Of a stretch of DNA of 64,000 nucleotides, positions 46,239 to 55,979 are shown piece by piece; position 1 is the stretch's first letter; every line of letters starts with the position of its first letter. Made by a program: the position numbers and the translations under genes. Source of the DNA: Symbiodinium natans (lineage: Eukaryota > Sar > Dinophyceae > Suessiales > Symbiodiniaceae); NCBI GenBank assembly GCA_905221605.1, contig CAJNDS010000036.1, positions 944,857 through 1,008,856 of the forward strand, given 5' to 3'. Below the pieces are notes generated by a model. That model was given only the letters and a program-made list of their open reading frames with translations, ran no database searches and was not told the DNA's origin.

Positions 46239-46443
46239 ACTTAGAGGTTCATGGTACTTCCTAACCAATGTTTAGGGTTTAGGGTTTAGGGTTTAGGGTT
46301 TAGGGTTTAGGGTTTAGGGTTTAGGGTTTAGGGTAACTGTACTTATCACTGCACCTGTAACCATATTAGGGCACTTAAGGGGCTTATAGGTGCGTTATAA
46401 GTACAGTGAGCATTGGTTAGTAAGTACCATGAACCTCCAAGTA
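46239..46443. repeat. foldback element, family D, with a TTTAGGG array inside
   Basis: CACTTAGAGGTTCATGGTAC at the left and GTACCATGAACCTCCAAGTA at the right, with inner arms TAACCAATG / CATTGGTTA. The array (46270-46335) interrupts the left inner arm, so it entered after the foldback formed. Confidence 0.85.
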
Positions 46444-46949
46444 CCCCGTGTTGAAGTCCAGTTTAAGCTACAACCTACTGTTTGCTTCAGAACCTGGCAC
46501 TCAGGGTTTAGGATTTTGGGTTTAGGGTTTAGGGGTTAGGGGTCAGGGGTTAGGGTGGGCAAAATAGGGAAGAGTAGTAATCTCCTATACAAGATATCAC
46601 CGTCGCAGCTGAGTAAGTATCATTGCCACATGGCGTGCAACCATACATCATGCCAGTGGTTTTGCCGGCCCATGGCCCACGGTTCCATCCGCAAGCGTCG
46701 TTCTGCAACTGGTAGGATGTTTGGATATGGTCAGTTCTTAAGAATCAGGTCCCTTTTCAAGCCGGCTTACAATAAGGACCCAAAACGGACCGGTACAGGA
46801 ACAAGGCTACATGGGGCCAGCGGGGCTTAGGGTTCCTCAACGAACACTGAGCTGAAGAGATGACAACAGCTCACGCAGCCCCCCAAACCCTGAACCCTAC
46901 ACCCTAACCCCTAAACCCTAAACCCTAAACCCGAACCCAAACTGGCCAG
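46444..46949. other. unique DNA and short repeats, no gene firmly supported
   Basis: A 91-codon + frame (46555-46830) contains Cys/His residues but no regular motif. I leave it uncalled. Confidence 0.35.
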
Positions 46950-47063
46950 GAGGGAGGGTGAGGAGGAAGAGTTCTTCCTCGAAGGCCTTCGCCTTTGTCG
47001 TCTCGAGGTGTTGAGGCCTAAAATTTGCCGAAAGGCTTTGGAAACCAGGCAGCCCTGTTTCGG
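46950..47063 (+). CDS. putative internal exon, charged helix
   Basis: After GGCCAG the frame REGEEEEFFLEGLRLCRLEV then LRPKICRKALETRQPCF runs to TTTCGG followed by GTTGAGGG. CCCTAAA-type DNA precedes it and TTTAGGG-like repeats follow. No family is recognised. Confidence 0.45.
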
Positions 47064-47269
47064 GTTGAGGGTTTAGGGTTTGGAGGTCTTAGGGTAGTCA
47101 ACCCTAAAACCCCAACCCTAATCAACTCCCCAAAAAACTCATTGTCCCCCCTACTAGAAACCTAACGGAACCTTAAATTATTTCCAGAGAAGGACCTTTA
47201 GAGCAACCCGTGCATGTACGACCTACCCATCTCCGCAAGCTTAGCCCTTACACCGAAAACCTCTACAGG
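47064..47269. other. unique DNA, nothing recognised
   Basis: About 200 bases of A/C-rich sequence without a frame or repeat that I can name. Confidence 0.4.
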
Positions 47270-47386
47270 GTGGGGCCCCCTAGTTATAAGTAGAGTTATA
47301 AGGGCCCTAAATTGGGTTGTAAGGACCCTAAGTTAGGTTATAAGTCCCTTAACTACAGTTAGTATAGTAAGGGGGCCCCACCCTGT
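47270..47386. repeat. foldback element, family G (best-preserved copy)
   Basis: CAGGGTGGGGCCCCCTAGTT at the left and GGGGGCCCCACCCTG at the right are near-perfect inverted ends. Confidence 0.85.
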
Positions 47387-47417
47387 ACCACTGGAGGCCT
47401 TATGGGGTTTTTAGGCT

Positions 47418-47515
47418 TCCCCTGCTGATTCTTAGCAGGGAAGGAGGGAAGTAGGGGCCTTTACATACCCTCTAAGGGATTGTACAGTTACCTCATTCCC
47501 TACAAAGGACCAGCC
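47418..47515. repeat. foldback element, family H
   Basis: CTGCTGATTCTTAGCAGGGA at the left and TCCCTACAAAGGACCAGCCA at the right. The same ends lie at 63019-63118, and a copy split by a CCCTAAA array at 51006-51150. Confidence 0.75.
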
Positions 47516-47523
47516 AGGCTTTG

Positions 47524-47595
47524 CCCCTAAATCCTAAACCCTAAACCCTAAACCCTAAACCCTAAACCCTAAACCCTAAACCCTAAACCCTAAAC
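47524..47595. repeat. (CCCTAAA)n array
   Basis: About nine units upstream of the island at 47669. Confidence 0.95.
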
Positions 47596-47668
47596 CGTAG
47601 GGTTCAAATCTTCTGCGGTTCAGGGCTTCGGTTCTTTCGGGCTTCGCGTCTTGCGGGTGGTTCTGCAG

Positions 47669-47729
47669 GTGCTTCCCTTCTGCGCCCAGAGCTCCCGAGA
47701 TCCCTCTACCCCTCTTTGGAGGTGATAGG
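47669..47729 (+). CDS. putative short exon
   Basis: Between CTGCAG and ATAGG followed by GTTTAGGG. One frame (ASLLRPELPRSLYPSLEVI) is open throughout. It is called mainly on its borders and setting. Confidence 0.3.
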
Positions 47730-48013
47730 GTTTAGGGTTTAGGGTTTAGGGTTTAGGGTTTAGGGTTTAGGGTTTAGGGTTTAGGGTTTAGGCTGATATA
47801 CTTTCATTCAGTAAGGTCTGTATAATCATTTCTCAGTTGAGGTGTAGCATTGTGCTCCTTGGGAAAGACGGTGCCTTAATATGGGCCCTTGAAAGTGGAC
47901 CCCATATATACCCCTTATATACCCTATACAGTTTAAGGGCCCTTACATCAGTACCCCTCAAAGGAGGTAAGGGGGATGTGTGTTTGATTTGCCAACATAG
48001 CTGCTTTCTTTAG
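47730..48013. other. TTTAGGG array and unique DNA
   Basis: Array 47730-47791. Then unique sequence containing TATATACCCCTTATATACCC and a pyrimidine stretch CTGCTTTCTTTAG before the next exon. Confidence 0.6.
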
Positions 48014-48487
48014 GAGCGTGCTGAGGGAGCTGAGGGAAAGCGTGATCCCTGAGCGGCTTCAGAAGCCAGCTATGGCGCTGGACGTGGTGATGCCACTCCT
48101 GCACAAGCATCGTTTGGTGCAGACCAGCGCACACTGCCAGGCTAAACCCTGAACCCTAAACCCTAAACCCTAAACCCTAAACCCTAAAAACCCCAAACCC
48201 TAAACCCATTCTCCCGCAGGGGGGCCAGCCTGTGCACTCATGACCCGGAGTTTGTATAATATTAGGGGTCGGAATCATTACTAATCATATTCCCTTAGGG
48301 CCCCTTTGTAATTCTACTAGAATAACCCCCCCCTCCAAAAAAAAATAACAAAAAAAATATCCAATTATTCAGGCCCCTATATTACTTCCTGGCGTGGCTG
48401 GGCATTCAAGTGGCTCTGCAAGAGCCAGACATCACCCCGGAGCACGTTCTTGGCTTCCCAGCTGATGACATTGATCAGGCAGTCTAA
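48014..48487 (+). CDS. partial gene end, three exon pieces
   Basis: Piece 1 (48014-48140) follows a clear TTTCTTTAG acceptor, reads SVLRELRESVIPERLQKPAM then ALDVVMPLLHKHRLVQTSAH, and ends at CAG followed by GCTAAACCC, a GC donor inside CCCTAAA DNA. Pieces 2 (about 48220-48252, GPACALMTRS) and 3 (48386-48487, FLAWLGIQVALQEPDITPEH then VLGFPADDIDQAV, stop TAA) flank an inverted-repeat element with GTATAATATTAGGGG / CCCCTATATTAC ends. Pieces 2 and 3 join in frame; the joint from piece 1 is off by one phase with the obvious sites, so an exon or splice site is still missing. No family is recognised, but the sequence is plainly coding. Confidence 0.5.
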
Positions 48488-49140
48488 ATTCCTGACTATA
48501 AAGGTTTTTTGGGCCAATGTGAGCCTAAGGGTGGGGTGGTACGAGTCTTCATCCCTTGATGTCTGACATCTACATCACGTTTTGGAAGTAACGTTTGGGA
48601 CTCAGGTTGTCGGATTTCTTTGTTCAGAGCTTTGGGGATAGTAGGAAGTCCTTTCTTCCTTCAGATGGCGTTTACTGTTTTTTGGCTTTAGGGTTTCAGG
48701 GTTTTAGGTTTAGGTGAAGTTGTGAATCTTGGGATTCGCCGTCTCCCGAAGTACTAGAAACCTAAACCCCACCAGGGGACGAGGAGGCAGATGGCGAGGG
48801 TGAGTTCCTTGCGGAGGCCTGGCGGTTGGAGTTCTCAAGTGATCTTTTTTGGGGGTTCGGGTTGTTGGCTGTTCAGGGTTTACCCTGAGGCTCAACATAG
48901 CCCAAAGGCCTTCAGCAAATAAGGCCTTTGGGCCCAAACACTTAACTAAGAGTTCTTGGAGCCTTAGGGTTAGGGTTTAGGGGCTTATTCAAAGGCTCCT
49001 ATGTAGTTCCTTTCGGGGTTAGTTTTCGGGGATTCTAGTATACTACCCCCAAAAAGGTACCACGTAGGAGCCTTTGGGTTAATATACTCCACTTGGCACG
49101 CAGACATAATACAGGGCCCTTAAGAATTAGAATAGGGTCT
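48488..49140. other. unique DNA and diverged repeats, no gene supported
   Basis: A phrase GGTTTTTTGGGCC and 'AGTTCTTGGAGCCTTAGGG' (reverse complement of 39887-39905 and 42110-42128) marks a dispersed repeat. The 75-codon - strand frame at 48937-48710 has no motif. Confidence 0.4.
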
Positions 49141-49275
49141 AGGGTTTAGGGTTTAGGGTTTAGGGTTTAGGGTTTAGGGTTTAGGGTTCCGGGTTCCGGG
49201 TTCCGGGTTCCGGGTTCCGGGTTCCGGGTTCCGGGTGTTTTAGGGTTTAGGGTTTAGGGTTTAGGGTTTATGGTT
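49138..49275. repeat. TTTAGGG array interrupted by a GGGTTCC (7-mer) block
   Basis: TTTAGGG units flank about six GGGTTCC units (49186-49226), an amplified variant unit with the same period. Confidence 0.9.
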
Positions 49276-49557
49276 TAGAATATTTAGAATAGGGTTTTGG
49301 GCGCTATTTGAGCATAGTTATAAAGAGGCCCTAAGGAAATACTACTAGTAGTGATTAGGGTCCCTATAGTACATTGGGCATTGGTTGGTTCCCTTTATAG
49401 GAAACGAGCGGACGCTTGTATCATAGAACCTCTTGAGTCAGACCTGAAGTCTCACAATCCCCCCTTCTATCACTTTTTTTCACCTCTAAACCCTAAACCC
49501 TAAACCCTAAACCCTAAACCCTACACCCTAAACCCTAAACCTCCTTCCTTTCAAAAG

Positions 49558-49597
49558 AAGGAGCAACTATTGGAGGCGGAGGCCGAATCGGAGGCGG
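49558..49597 (+). CDS. putative short exon, acidic coil
   Basis: After TCAAAAG the frame KEQLLEAEAESEA ends at GCGG before GTTTGGGG. Forty bases only, but helix-like and cleanly bounded; CCCTAAA repeats precede it. Confidence 0.38.
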
Positions 49598-49653
49598 GTT
49601 TGGGGGGCTCTCCTCTGATTCATAGAGGGCCATGGACCTCATTGTCTCGGGTT

Positions 49654-49833
49654 TTGGAGTACTATACTTTGATACTCTAGGGTTTAGGGTTTAGGGTTTA
49701 GGGTTTAGGGTTTAGGGTTTAGGGTGCAGGGTTGTGGAGTACTCTATGTTAAGACTTTGTTGGGGTTCGGGGTTCCCCATGATAGCTACCTATCACTAAA
49801 AAAGTATATGTTTTTTTTCAGGGTCTACTCCAA
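49654..49833. mobile_element. GAGTACTATA-type introner split by a TTTAGGG array with flanking duplication
   Basis: The left block TTTTGGAGTACTATACTTTG (49656 on) is repeated after the array as TTGTGGAGTACTCTATGTTA (49732 on). The array (49678-49727) is therefore flanked by a roughly 27-bp imperfect duplication. The right end AGTATATG...TTTTTTCAGGGTCTACTC matches the element at 43489-43584. Confidence 0.7.
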
Positions 49834-49840
49834 ACCCTAA

Positions 49841-49939
49841 GGCTCCATGTACCCTTATAGTAGATACCTAGGCCATAAAGGGGCTCCTAGAAGGGTACCT
49901 TAAGGCCTAGGTATCTACTATAAGGGTACATGGAGCCTT
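49841..49939. repeat. foldback element, family F (near-perfect palindrome)
   Basis: GGCTCCATGTACCCTTATAG and its reverse complement at 49920-49939 are perfect, with inner arms GTAGATACCTAGGCC / GGCCTAGGTATCTAC-type. Diverged relatives carry 'GGCCCAAGTATATACT' at 37545, 40315, 42055 and 61985. Confidence 0.85.
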
Positions 49940-50112
49940 TGGGAAAGTAGGGTAGTTGTAGACTTGGGGCCCCAGACTCGCGATGGAGGTGCTTTAGGAC
50001 TTTAGGGCCCAAGTATTCCCTTTTTAGGTACTTTAGGGCACTTAGGGTGCTGTTTCGGGTTTGCGGGTTGAGGGCTTTGCATTTTTGTAGGTTTCAGGGC
50101 TTGGGGATTAGG

Positions 50113-50167
<55 letters not shown>

Positions 50168-50712
50168 GGTTTATATAGCAGTATAGTAGGCAACCTTGAA
50201 CATGTTTGTGGTATGATAACCCCTATATATTCCCAATGGTTATCCTTAGTTCTCCTGGGATACTGGACAGCTAAGATAGGCTGTACGGTTTAGGAGTCAG
50301 GGAGTTCAGGGTGCTCTACTTGGAGGTTCATGGTACTCATTAACCAATTATATCTGTACTTTATAACCAACTGGCGCACGTTGAGCTTTTGGGGGGCATT
50401 GGGTGGGGTCTGGGGTTCCGACTCTAGGGCTGCTAGGGCTTCGAGGGCTTCAGGACTGCTAGGCTTGCTAGGGTTTATGGTTTCGGGTTGAGGGTGTTCA
50501 GGGTTTCGGGTTTAGGGTTCAGGGTTTAGGGTTCCAAGGTTTACGGCTTAGGGGACTGAAACGCGCATTGTGGAAAGCTGACGTGCAACAAATGCTTTGA
50601 TCGCTCACCGCTTCTGGACTGGGTCTTGCAGCAACCCTAAACCCTAAACCCTAAACCCTAAACCCTAAACCCTAAACCCTACACCCTACACCCTAAACCC
50701 TAAACCCGATCG
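49940..50712. other. repeat variants and unique DNA, no gene supported
   Basis: A GGGTTGA 7-mer block (50110-50170), one family D arm at 50318-50344, and a CCCTAAA array at 50634-50708. Confidence 0.5.
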
Positions 50713-50810
50713 ATGTGTCGTATCGCGGACGCGACGAGGGCACACAAGCCTTCAGGCTTGGCAAAGCCTGTACCCGCAACAGACTACAACGAGTATGTCA
50801 GGGCGGAGGG
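50713..50810 (+). CDS. putative exon, function unknown
   Basis: The frame MCRIADATRAHKPSGLAKP then VPATDYNEYVRAE is ordinary protein-like sequence between CCCTAAA DNA and a G-run/TTTAGGG-like tail. Exact borders are not fixed. No family is recognised. Confidence 0.38.
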
Positions 50811-51175
50811 GGGGATAGGGTCAGGCTTTAGGGTTTAGGTTTTAGGGTTTAGGGTTCAGGGTTTAGGTTTTAGGGTTTATGGTTCAGGGTTTAATAAGGT
50901 TTAGGGCTTGGGGTTTAGGGTTTAGGGTTTAGGGTTTAGGGTTTAGGGTTAAGCGCCTGGGGGGGGGGCTTACTTTAAGTGGACAACCCTCCCAAACCGA
51001 ACCCCTGGCTGGTCCTTAGTAGGGAATGAGGGGATGAGGTGCCCTATAGAGTCCTTTAAAGGGTATATGTAGGGCCCGAATTCCCGAATGCCCTAAACCC
51101 TAAACCCTAAACCCTAAACCCTAAACCCCTGCTGAGAATTAGGGGGCCCCTGAAACCCCCTCGCCCCCTGTGCAG
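50811..51175. other. TTTAGGG array and split family H element
   Basis: TTTAGGG variants 50826-50950. A family H element starting CCCTGGCTGGTCCTTAG (51002) is split by a CCCTAAA array at 51090-51126 and ends near 51150. Confidence 0.6.
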
Positions 51176-51253
51176 ATGCCAGTCGAACAGATTGAGTTCC
51201 ACGAAGAAGATGAGGCATTGGCTTGCGCGTTCCTTACTGGCCAGTCCCTATAA
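51176..51253 (+). CDS. putative terminal exon, acidic
   Basis: After a CTGTGCAG acceptor the frame MPVEQIEFHEEDEALACAF then LTGQSL ends at TAA (51251-51253). It begins at an in-frame ATG but its strong acceptor suggests an internal start. The acidic sequence is protein-like; no family is recognised. Confidence 0.45.
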   Translation: MPVEQIEFHEEDEALACAFLTGQSL

Positions 51254-52181
51254 ACCCTATACCCGGAACCCTAAGCCCTATGCCCTAAACCCTTTGCGGC
51301 CTGCGTGTGCTTTAGGGGTGGAGACCTGCAACCCCAAAGCCCAAACCTTGCGAGAAGGCGAAAGCCCTAAACCCCAAACCGTAAACCCTAAAGTATCCTC
51401 CCCTCCCCGGGCGGGCTGGGAGGGGGAGGAGGGGGGGGGAAGCAGGGGGGGGAGCGGCTTCAGGGTTTCGGGCTTCGGGTTTAGGGGTTAGGTTTTCGGG
51501 CTTAGGGTTTAGGGTTTAGGGTTTAGGGTTTAGGGTTTAGGGTTTAGGGTTTAGGGTTAGGTTTTCGGGCTTAGGATTTAGGGTTTAGAGGGTTTATAGG
51601 GTTTTACGATTTTGTGTTCAGGGAACTTATCCCTCTAAAACCCTGAAATACTTAGCCCCTTGCACCTTCATCTCTGAAATCTTCTTGAACAACTCGAACC
51701 TCCCAAATGTTCCGATCGAAACCATAAAGCTTAAACTTTACCAACCCTAAACCTACAACCTCTAATGTTAACAGCCAAGCGCCGAAAGCTCCCAAATTCC
51801 CTCAAGCCCCAAACGAAAATGAAAATGGCTGAGGCTGCAACTTTCTGACCCTAAACCTTAAACCCTAAACCCTAAACCCTCAAGGGTCAGATGCCCTTCA
51901 GACTCGCAAAGCCGTTCTAAATTATTCCCTGAATTACAGAATCGTTTACAGAAGCTCATCCCTTTTAAAGCCCTTTGGTCACTTCTCTCAATATGGGCTT
52001 TTGGGATTATTCTCCTCACATATCCAAAAATTCGGCTCAATGATGCCTAAGTAGCCTTCATTATGGGGGGAACCTAGTGCGGGGGTGGTATAGAGAGGGG
52101 TAGTAGCCCTAAACCCGAAACCCGAAACCCCCCCCTAAACCCTGGGGGAGGGTAGTGTTGAAGGGGGGGTAGTAGGGGAAG
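51254..52181. other. repeat DNA and unique A-rich sequence, no gene supported
   Basis: TTTAGGG array 51504-51558. The unique A-rich segment 51615-51840 has no frame with a motif. Family J-like remnant 52062-52180. Confidence 0.45.
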
Positions 52182-52257
52182 CAAACGCACTTCAGCGGAG
52201 GCGCCCCTCTTCGAAGCAGCCGCCGCTGCAGCCGCCACCTTAGAGTCGGCTTTTGAG
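52182..52257 (+). CDS. putative internal exon, Ala-rich helix
   Basis: After GGGGAAG the frame KRTSAEAPLFEAAAAAAAT then LESAFE runs to TTTGAG followed by GTTTAGAG. Canonical AG/GT borders, with the donor again at the first telomere-like unit. No family is recognised. Confidence 0.45.
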
Positions 52258-52763
52258 GTTTAGAGTTCAGGGTTCAGGGTTCAGGGTTTAGGGTTTAGGG
52301 TTTAGGGTTTGCGTTCGGGGTTTAGGGTTTAGGGCTATTGGGTTTAGGACGTAGGGTGCTTACTTGCTTGTTGCTTGACTTTGTTCAGGGATTTTGGAGT
52401 CTTCTGCAACGTTTTGTTGTAGTTCTTTTGGTTTTGGGCTTCGGGTAGCATGTAGGCTTTAGGGTTTAGGGTTAAAGGTTGCAGCGTGAGTGTTTTTAGG
52501 ATTCTACGCCCGTAGGATTTGGACAGAATGCACAATCAGTTTGACACGCGGTCGTTTGCCGGGCGAGTCGGGCTGAGGGTTTAGGGTTTAGGGTTTAGGG
52601 TTTAGGGTTTAGGGTTTAGGGTTTAGGGTTCCAGGCCCCCGTTTAAAGTAACGGCTTTGTCCACACTACCTGTCGCCTCAGTAGGGCAGGCTCCAGCTGA
52701 ACAAGCCCCAATCACCGAACGCAAGTCCCCTACGCAAGCCCCAACCTTGGACCCCAAACGGCC
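52258..52763. other. TTTAGGG variants and unique DNA
   Basis: Arrays at 52258-52345 and 52577-52630. The 63-codon - strand frame (52535-52344) is repeat-derived. Nothing coding is supported. Confidence 0.5.
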
Positions 52764-53213
52764 TCGGGTCGCCCAGTGGTACCCTTTACCATCCTTTTTT
52801 ATTCTGGGTTCCCTTATAATATAAAGTAGCCAACCCGAAACCCGAAACCCGAAACCCGAAACCCTAAACCCTAAACCCTAAACCCTAAACCCTAAACCCT
52901 AAACCCTAAACCCTAAACCCTAAACCCTAAACATCAGGGCTCCCTTGAAAATGATTGTGGGGGGGGAAGGGGCTAAATGATTGCATTTTGCCGCAATCAT
53001 TTCGACCCTCCCAGGAAATGATTGCAGAAGGGGTTGGGGGGTCCATATCCGTCAACGTGGAGCCATTCTAGACCCCTTCCCATTGGGGGGGGCTACCCCC
53101 CTAAATGATTGCGGGAGGGGGGGGGCTTAAATTCCAGAGTGAGGGGTGATCCCTAAACCCTAAACCCCAACCCTAAAAAAGGGTGCCCTTTTGAGAATAT
53201 GGCTACGGGGCCA
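52764..53213. mobile_element. composite: introner-like ends enclosing an array and an AAATGATTGC repeat block
   Basis: The left end GCCCAGTGGTACCCTTTACC matches P450 intron 4, and AAAAAAGGGTGCCCTTTTGA near the right matches the family A interior. Between them are a CCCTAAA array (52857-52930) and a block (52935-53120) with AAATGATTGC repeated directly and once inverted. Confidence 0.6.
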
Positions 53214-53323
53214 CCCAGGATTCAGGGAAGTGCTGGCAGGCAAGGTATGTTACAGGGTTCAAGAACTGAAGGTCCCTGAACACTGGCCTTTCGTCCTTGA
53301 ACAAGTTCAACCTTGGACCTTGT

Positions 53324-53402
53324 AAGCCCTAAACCCTAAACCCTAAACCCTAACCCTAGACCCTAAACCCTAAACCCTAAACCCTAAACCCTAAACCCTA
53401 AA
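53324..53402. repeat. (CCCTAAA)n array
   Basis: About ten units upstream of the exon-like island at 53418. Confidence 0.95.
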
Positions 53403-53417
53403 CTCACATGGCCTCAG

Positions 53418-53463
53418 ACATCATCCTTCGACGTGCCGCCGGAGGTTGGAGCCGTGGTGGAGG
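53418..53463 (+). CDS. putative short exon
   Basis: Between GGCCTCAG and GTGGAGG followed by GTTTAGGA. The best frame reads TSSFDVPPEVGAVVEG. Short and uncertain, but it shows the usual CCCTAAA-left / TTTAGGG-right setting. Confidence 0.32.
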
Positions 53464-53916
53464 GTTTAGGACTTCAGGGGGCTTCAGTTTAAGGTTTGTA
53501 GTGTTATGGGGTGTAGGCTTTAGGGTTTAGGGTTTGTAGTGTTATGGGGTTTAGGGTTTAGGGTTTATAGTGTTGTTGGGTTTAGGACTTCAGGAATTTA
53601 GGTCTTGGGGCTTCAGTTTAGGGTTTATAGCGTTGTCGGGTTTAGAGGGTTTAGGGTGTAGGCCAGTGTAGGCCGTAGGTGCCCAGGGTTTGTGCTTTAG
53701 AGGCTGTTTGTCTTTGAGCTTTCAGAGGGGGCGGGGGGGGAGGGTAGGTCTTGACATTTTTCGGTGGTGTCTGAGGGCATCATGGCATGTGGGTTGATGG
53801 CAGCAAGTCTGTAGAGGTTTCCGGGGTTTGGCATGGTTTTGGTTTCAGGGGTTTGCGGTCTCACACAGATTGCTGGGGTTATTGTTGGTCAGCTATCTAT
53901 TTCCTTTACTGTCATC
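53464..53916. other. TTTAGGG-derived variants with TTTGTAGTGTTATGG duplications
   Basis: A composite block 'GTTTGTAGTGTTATGGGG' occurs twice (about 53490-53550) and in altered form twice more to 53650. The rest is G-rich filler. Confidence 0.55.
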
Positions 53917-54063
53917 CCTCCAGCGCAACGACGCCCCACGCCCAGCGAGAGGGTTGTCGAAGTTCGCGGAAGCCCCATGCGAGAACGCAACGACGCCCCG
54001 CGTCCACCGAGAGAGTTTGTCGATCGTAGCCAGAATCTCGCGGACGCCCCGCGGGAATTTTGA
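53917..54063 (+). CDS. putative terminal exon with internal repeat
   Basis: The frame QRRPTPSERVVEVRGSPMRE then RNDAPRPPREFVDRSQNLAD ends at TGA (54061-54063). The DNA repeats 'CGCAACGACGCCCC' with downstream GAGAG and TTGTCGA twice, 59 bases apart, so the peptide has two related halves. - strand frames through it are Arg/Ser shadows. Confidence 0.38.
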   Translation, partial: PPAQRRPTPSERVVEVRGSPMRERNDAPRPPREFVDRSQNLADAPREF

Positions 54064-54773
54064 GCAGGCGCAGCGGCTGCCGCCAACCACCCTACCCCGC
54101 GCTTTAAAACATATTTAAACACCACGAAATCCACGAAATCCATCCCGCCATCCATCACCACATCCACCCATGCATAAACGAGAACGAAGAACCTTCTCGC
54201 AAACCACCTCCGCTGAAGAACCCTCGCCACGCTTCCGAGAATAAGATGAAGGAACAACCCCCCCCCCCCCCACCCTCCGCACCCCAACGGTGCTCCTCGC
54301 TTCAAGGCACAAGAAGAGTTTGCCCCGGAGGTGAAAGAAGAAGAAGGCTTGTGGGGTGTAAGGTTGAGGGTTTAGGATTTGGCTTACAGGGTGGATGAGA
54401 GCTTCAGAGTAGGTTTCCTATTGACAGTTTCGGGGGTCGGTGCACAGGGCTTTTAGGGTTTAGGGTTTAGGGTTTAGGGTTTAGGGTTTAGGGTTTAAGG
54501 TTTAGCGTCTAGGGTCTAGGGTTAGGGGTGTTTGGGTTTTTGCGTGAAACTTGTTTTTGAGCATGTAATGCAGAGCTGGTCAGGCTATGGAGTTTCCAGC
54601 CCGCCAAGTGTTTCCATTCCTGTGACCACGGAAATGCCCTGCCACAGAAATTGCGACAGTTGAAGCGAAGAAGCAGCCCGGAATTTTGAAGTCTTTGCGT
54701 GTAGGTGGAAGAATTCATGGCAAGAGCCGGTTTGGGGTTCAGGAAGATAAGGTTCACCAAATTCCTAAAAACC
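54064..54773. other. unique DNA, a poly-C run and a TTTAGGG array; no gene firmly supported
   Basis: Pyrimidine-rich 54085-54190, poly-C about 54258-54270, TTTAGGG 54450-54500. The + frame at 54686 (VGGRIHGKSRFGVQEDKV) could be an exon, but it runs straight into repeats. Confidence 0.4.
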
Positions 54774-54937
54774 CTAAACCCTATAAACCCTATAAACCCT
54801 ATAAACCCTATAAACCCTATAAACCCTATAAACCCTATAAACCCTATAAACCCTATAAACCCTATAAACCCTATAAACCCTATAAACCCCATAAACCCTA
54901 TAAACCCTATAAACCCTATAAACCCTATAAACCCTAA
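54774..54937. repeat. (CCCTATAAA)n 9-mer array
   Basis: Eighteen CCCTATAAA units (one CCCCATAAA), a telomeric unit with a 2-base insertion amplified in tandem. The frames read as Lys-Pro-Tyr or Ile-Asn-Pro repeats and are not genes. Confidence 0.95.
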
Positions 54938-55081
54938 TCCCTAAACCCTAAACCCTAAACCCTAAAAACCCTAAACCCTAAACCCTAGAAACCCGAAACC
55001 CCGAACTCCTCTTGATTGCCTGTAAGGTTTGGGTCGGGGGTTCGGGGCGAGGATGCCCTTAGCCCTGAACCCGTAGGATGG

Positions 55082-55213
55082 TTTAGGGTTTAGGGTTTAG
55101 GGTTTAGGGTTTAGGGTTTAGGGTTTAGGGTTTAGGGTTTAGGGTTTAGGGTTTAGGGTTTAGGGTTTAGGGTTTAGGGTTTAGGGTTTAGGGTTTAGGG
55201 TTTAGGGTTTAGG
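55082..55213. repeat. (TTTAGGG)n array, eighteen or more units
   Basis: One of the longest perfect arrays in the window. Confidence 0.95.
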
Positions 55214-55392
55214 TAACATTTTGCATTTTTAAGGGTACTTAAACTATAAGGAAGAGAGATTAAAGTTTTGTAATACTATCCCAGCCATGATCTAGAATTT
55301 CCTGCAAGCCCTCCAAACCCTATAAACCCTATAAGCCCCATCACCAGCTCCCTGCACCCAGTCTTTTGAGGGACCTTACCCAGGCGCTGTAG

Positions 55393-55800
55393 ATTCCCAA
55401 GAAGCCGTATCAAGAATCCCTAGAGCAGACACCAGCCAGCCAAACCGGCAAAAAAACTGCAGAGAGGCTGCAGCTTAGCGGCATCGAGGGGGCAAACGGC
55501 AGCGACTCCACCCCGACTGCTGCAGACGACCCGACGGGGGGGGGGGGGGGGTCTCTGGTATGGAAAGCCACCAGCGCGGCCTGCACTGCCAGCAGCAGAG
55601 GCTTCGCCCTCAGCGGCCACAGGCCAGCAGGGACCAAAATCCGCCAAGATGGCGGAGGCTGAAAGGCCACGGAGCAGGGCGAGGGGCTTGCGGAGCAGCA
55701 GCAGAAGCAGCAGAAGCAGCGCCAGGACTTGTCCTCACTGAAGGAGGAGAAGGAAGACACGATCAGGAAACAAGATGAACTCTGTAGAATCCTAAGAGCC
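55393..55800 (+). CDS. partial gene with coiled-coil, frame-broken by a poly-G tract
   Basis: After GCTGTAG the frame PKKPYQESLEQTPASQTGKK then TAERLQLSGIEGANGSDS is clearly coding up to a 16-base G-run (55536-55551). Beyond it GKPPARPALPAAEASPSAA, then GQQGPKSAKMAEAERP, continues in another register. A third register gives a Gln/Glu/Lys-rich coiled coil (EQQQKQQKQRQDLSSLKEEK then EDTIRKQDELCRILRALK) to about 55800. Two register changes in 250 bases mean either short introns, a decaying gene or length errors at homopolymers. A family D element (55838-55979) follows. Confidence 0.45.
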
Positions 55801-55837
55801 CTAAAGAGTCTCTGGATCCTGGAGTCCTGTAGAGCCC

Positions 55838-55979
55838 CTACTTGGAGGTTCATGGGCCCTTAGAACCCCAAGCAGAAGTCTACTTGGAGCCTGCTTTGGG
55901 GACTCAGCGGACATAGGAGGGCTAAAAAGGTACAGTTATAGTTGAGGGAGAAAAAACGTACCCATGAACCCCCAAGTAG
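55838..55979. repeat. foldback element, family D
   Basis: CTACTTGGAGGTTCATGGGC at the left and GTACCCATGAACCCCCAAGT at the right. Confidence 0.85.

Noticed and set aside
46555-46830. 91-codon + frame with Cys/His residues
   Set aside because: Cys/His spacing is irregular and matches no zinc-finger type; no splice context supports it. Kept as undecided DNA.
54774-54937. Regularly spaced repeats as a possible CRISPR array
   Set aside because: Pure tandem 9-mers without spacers, in a eukaryotic genome.
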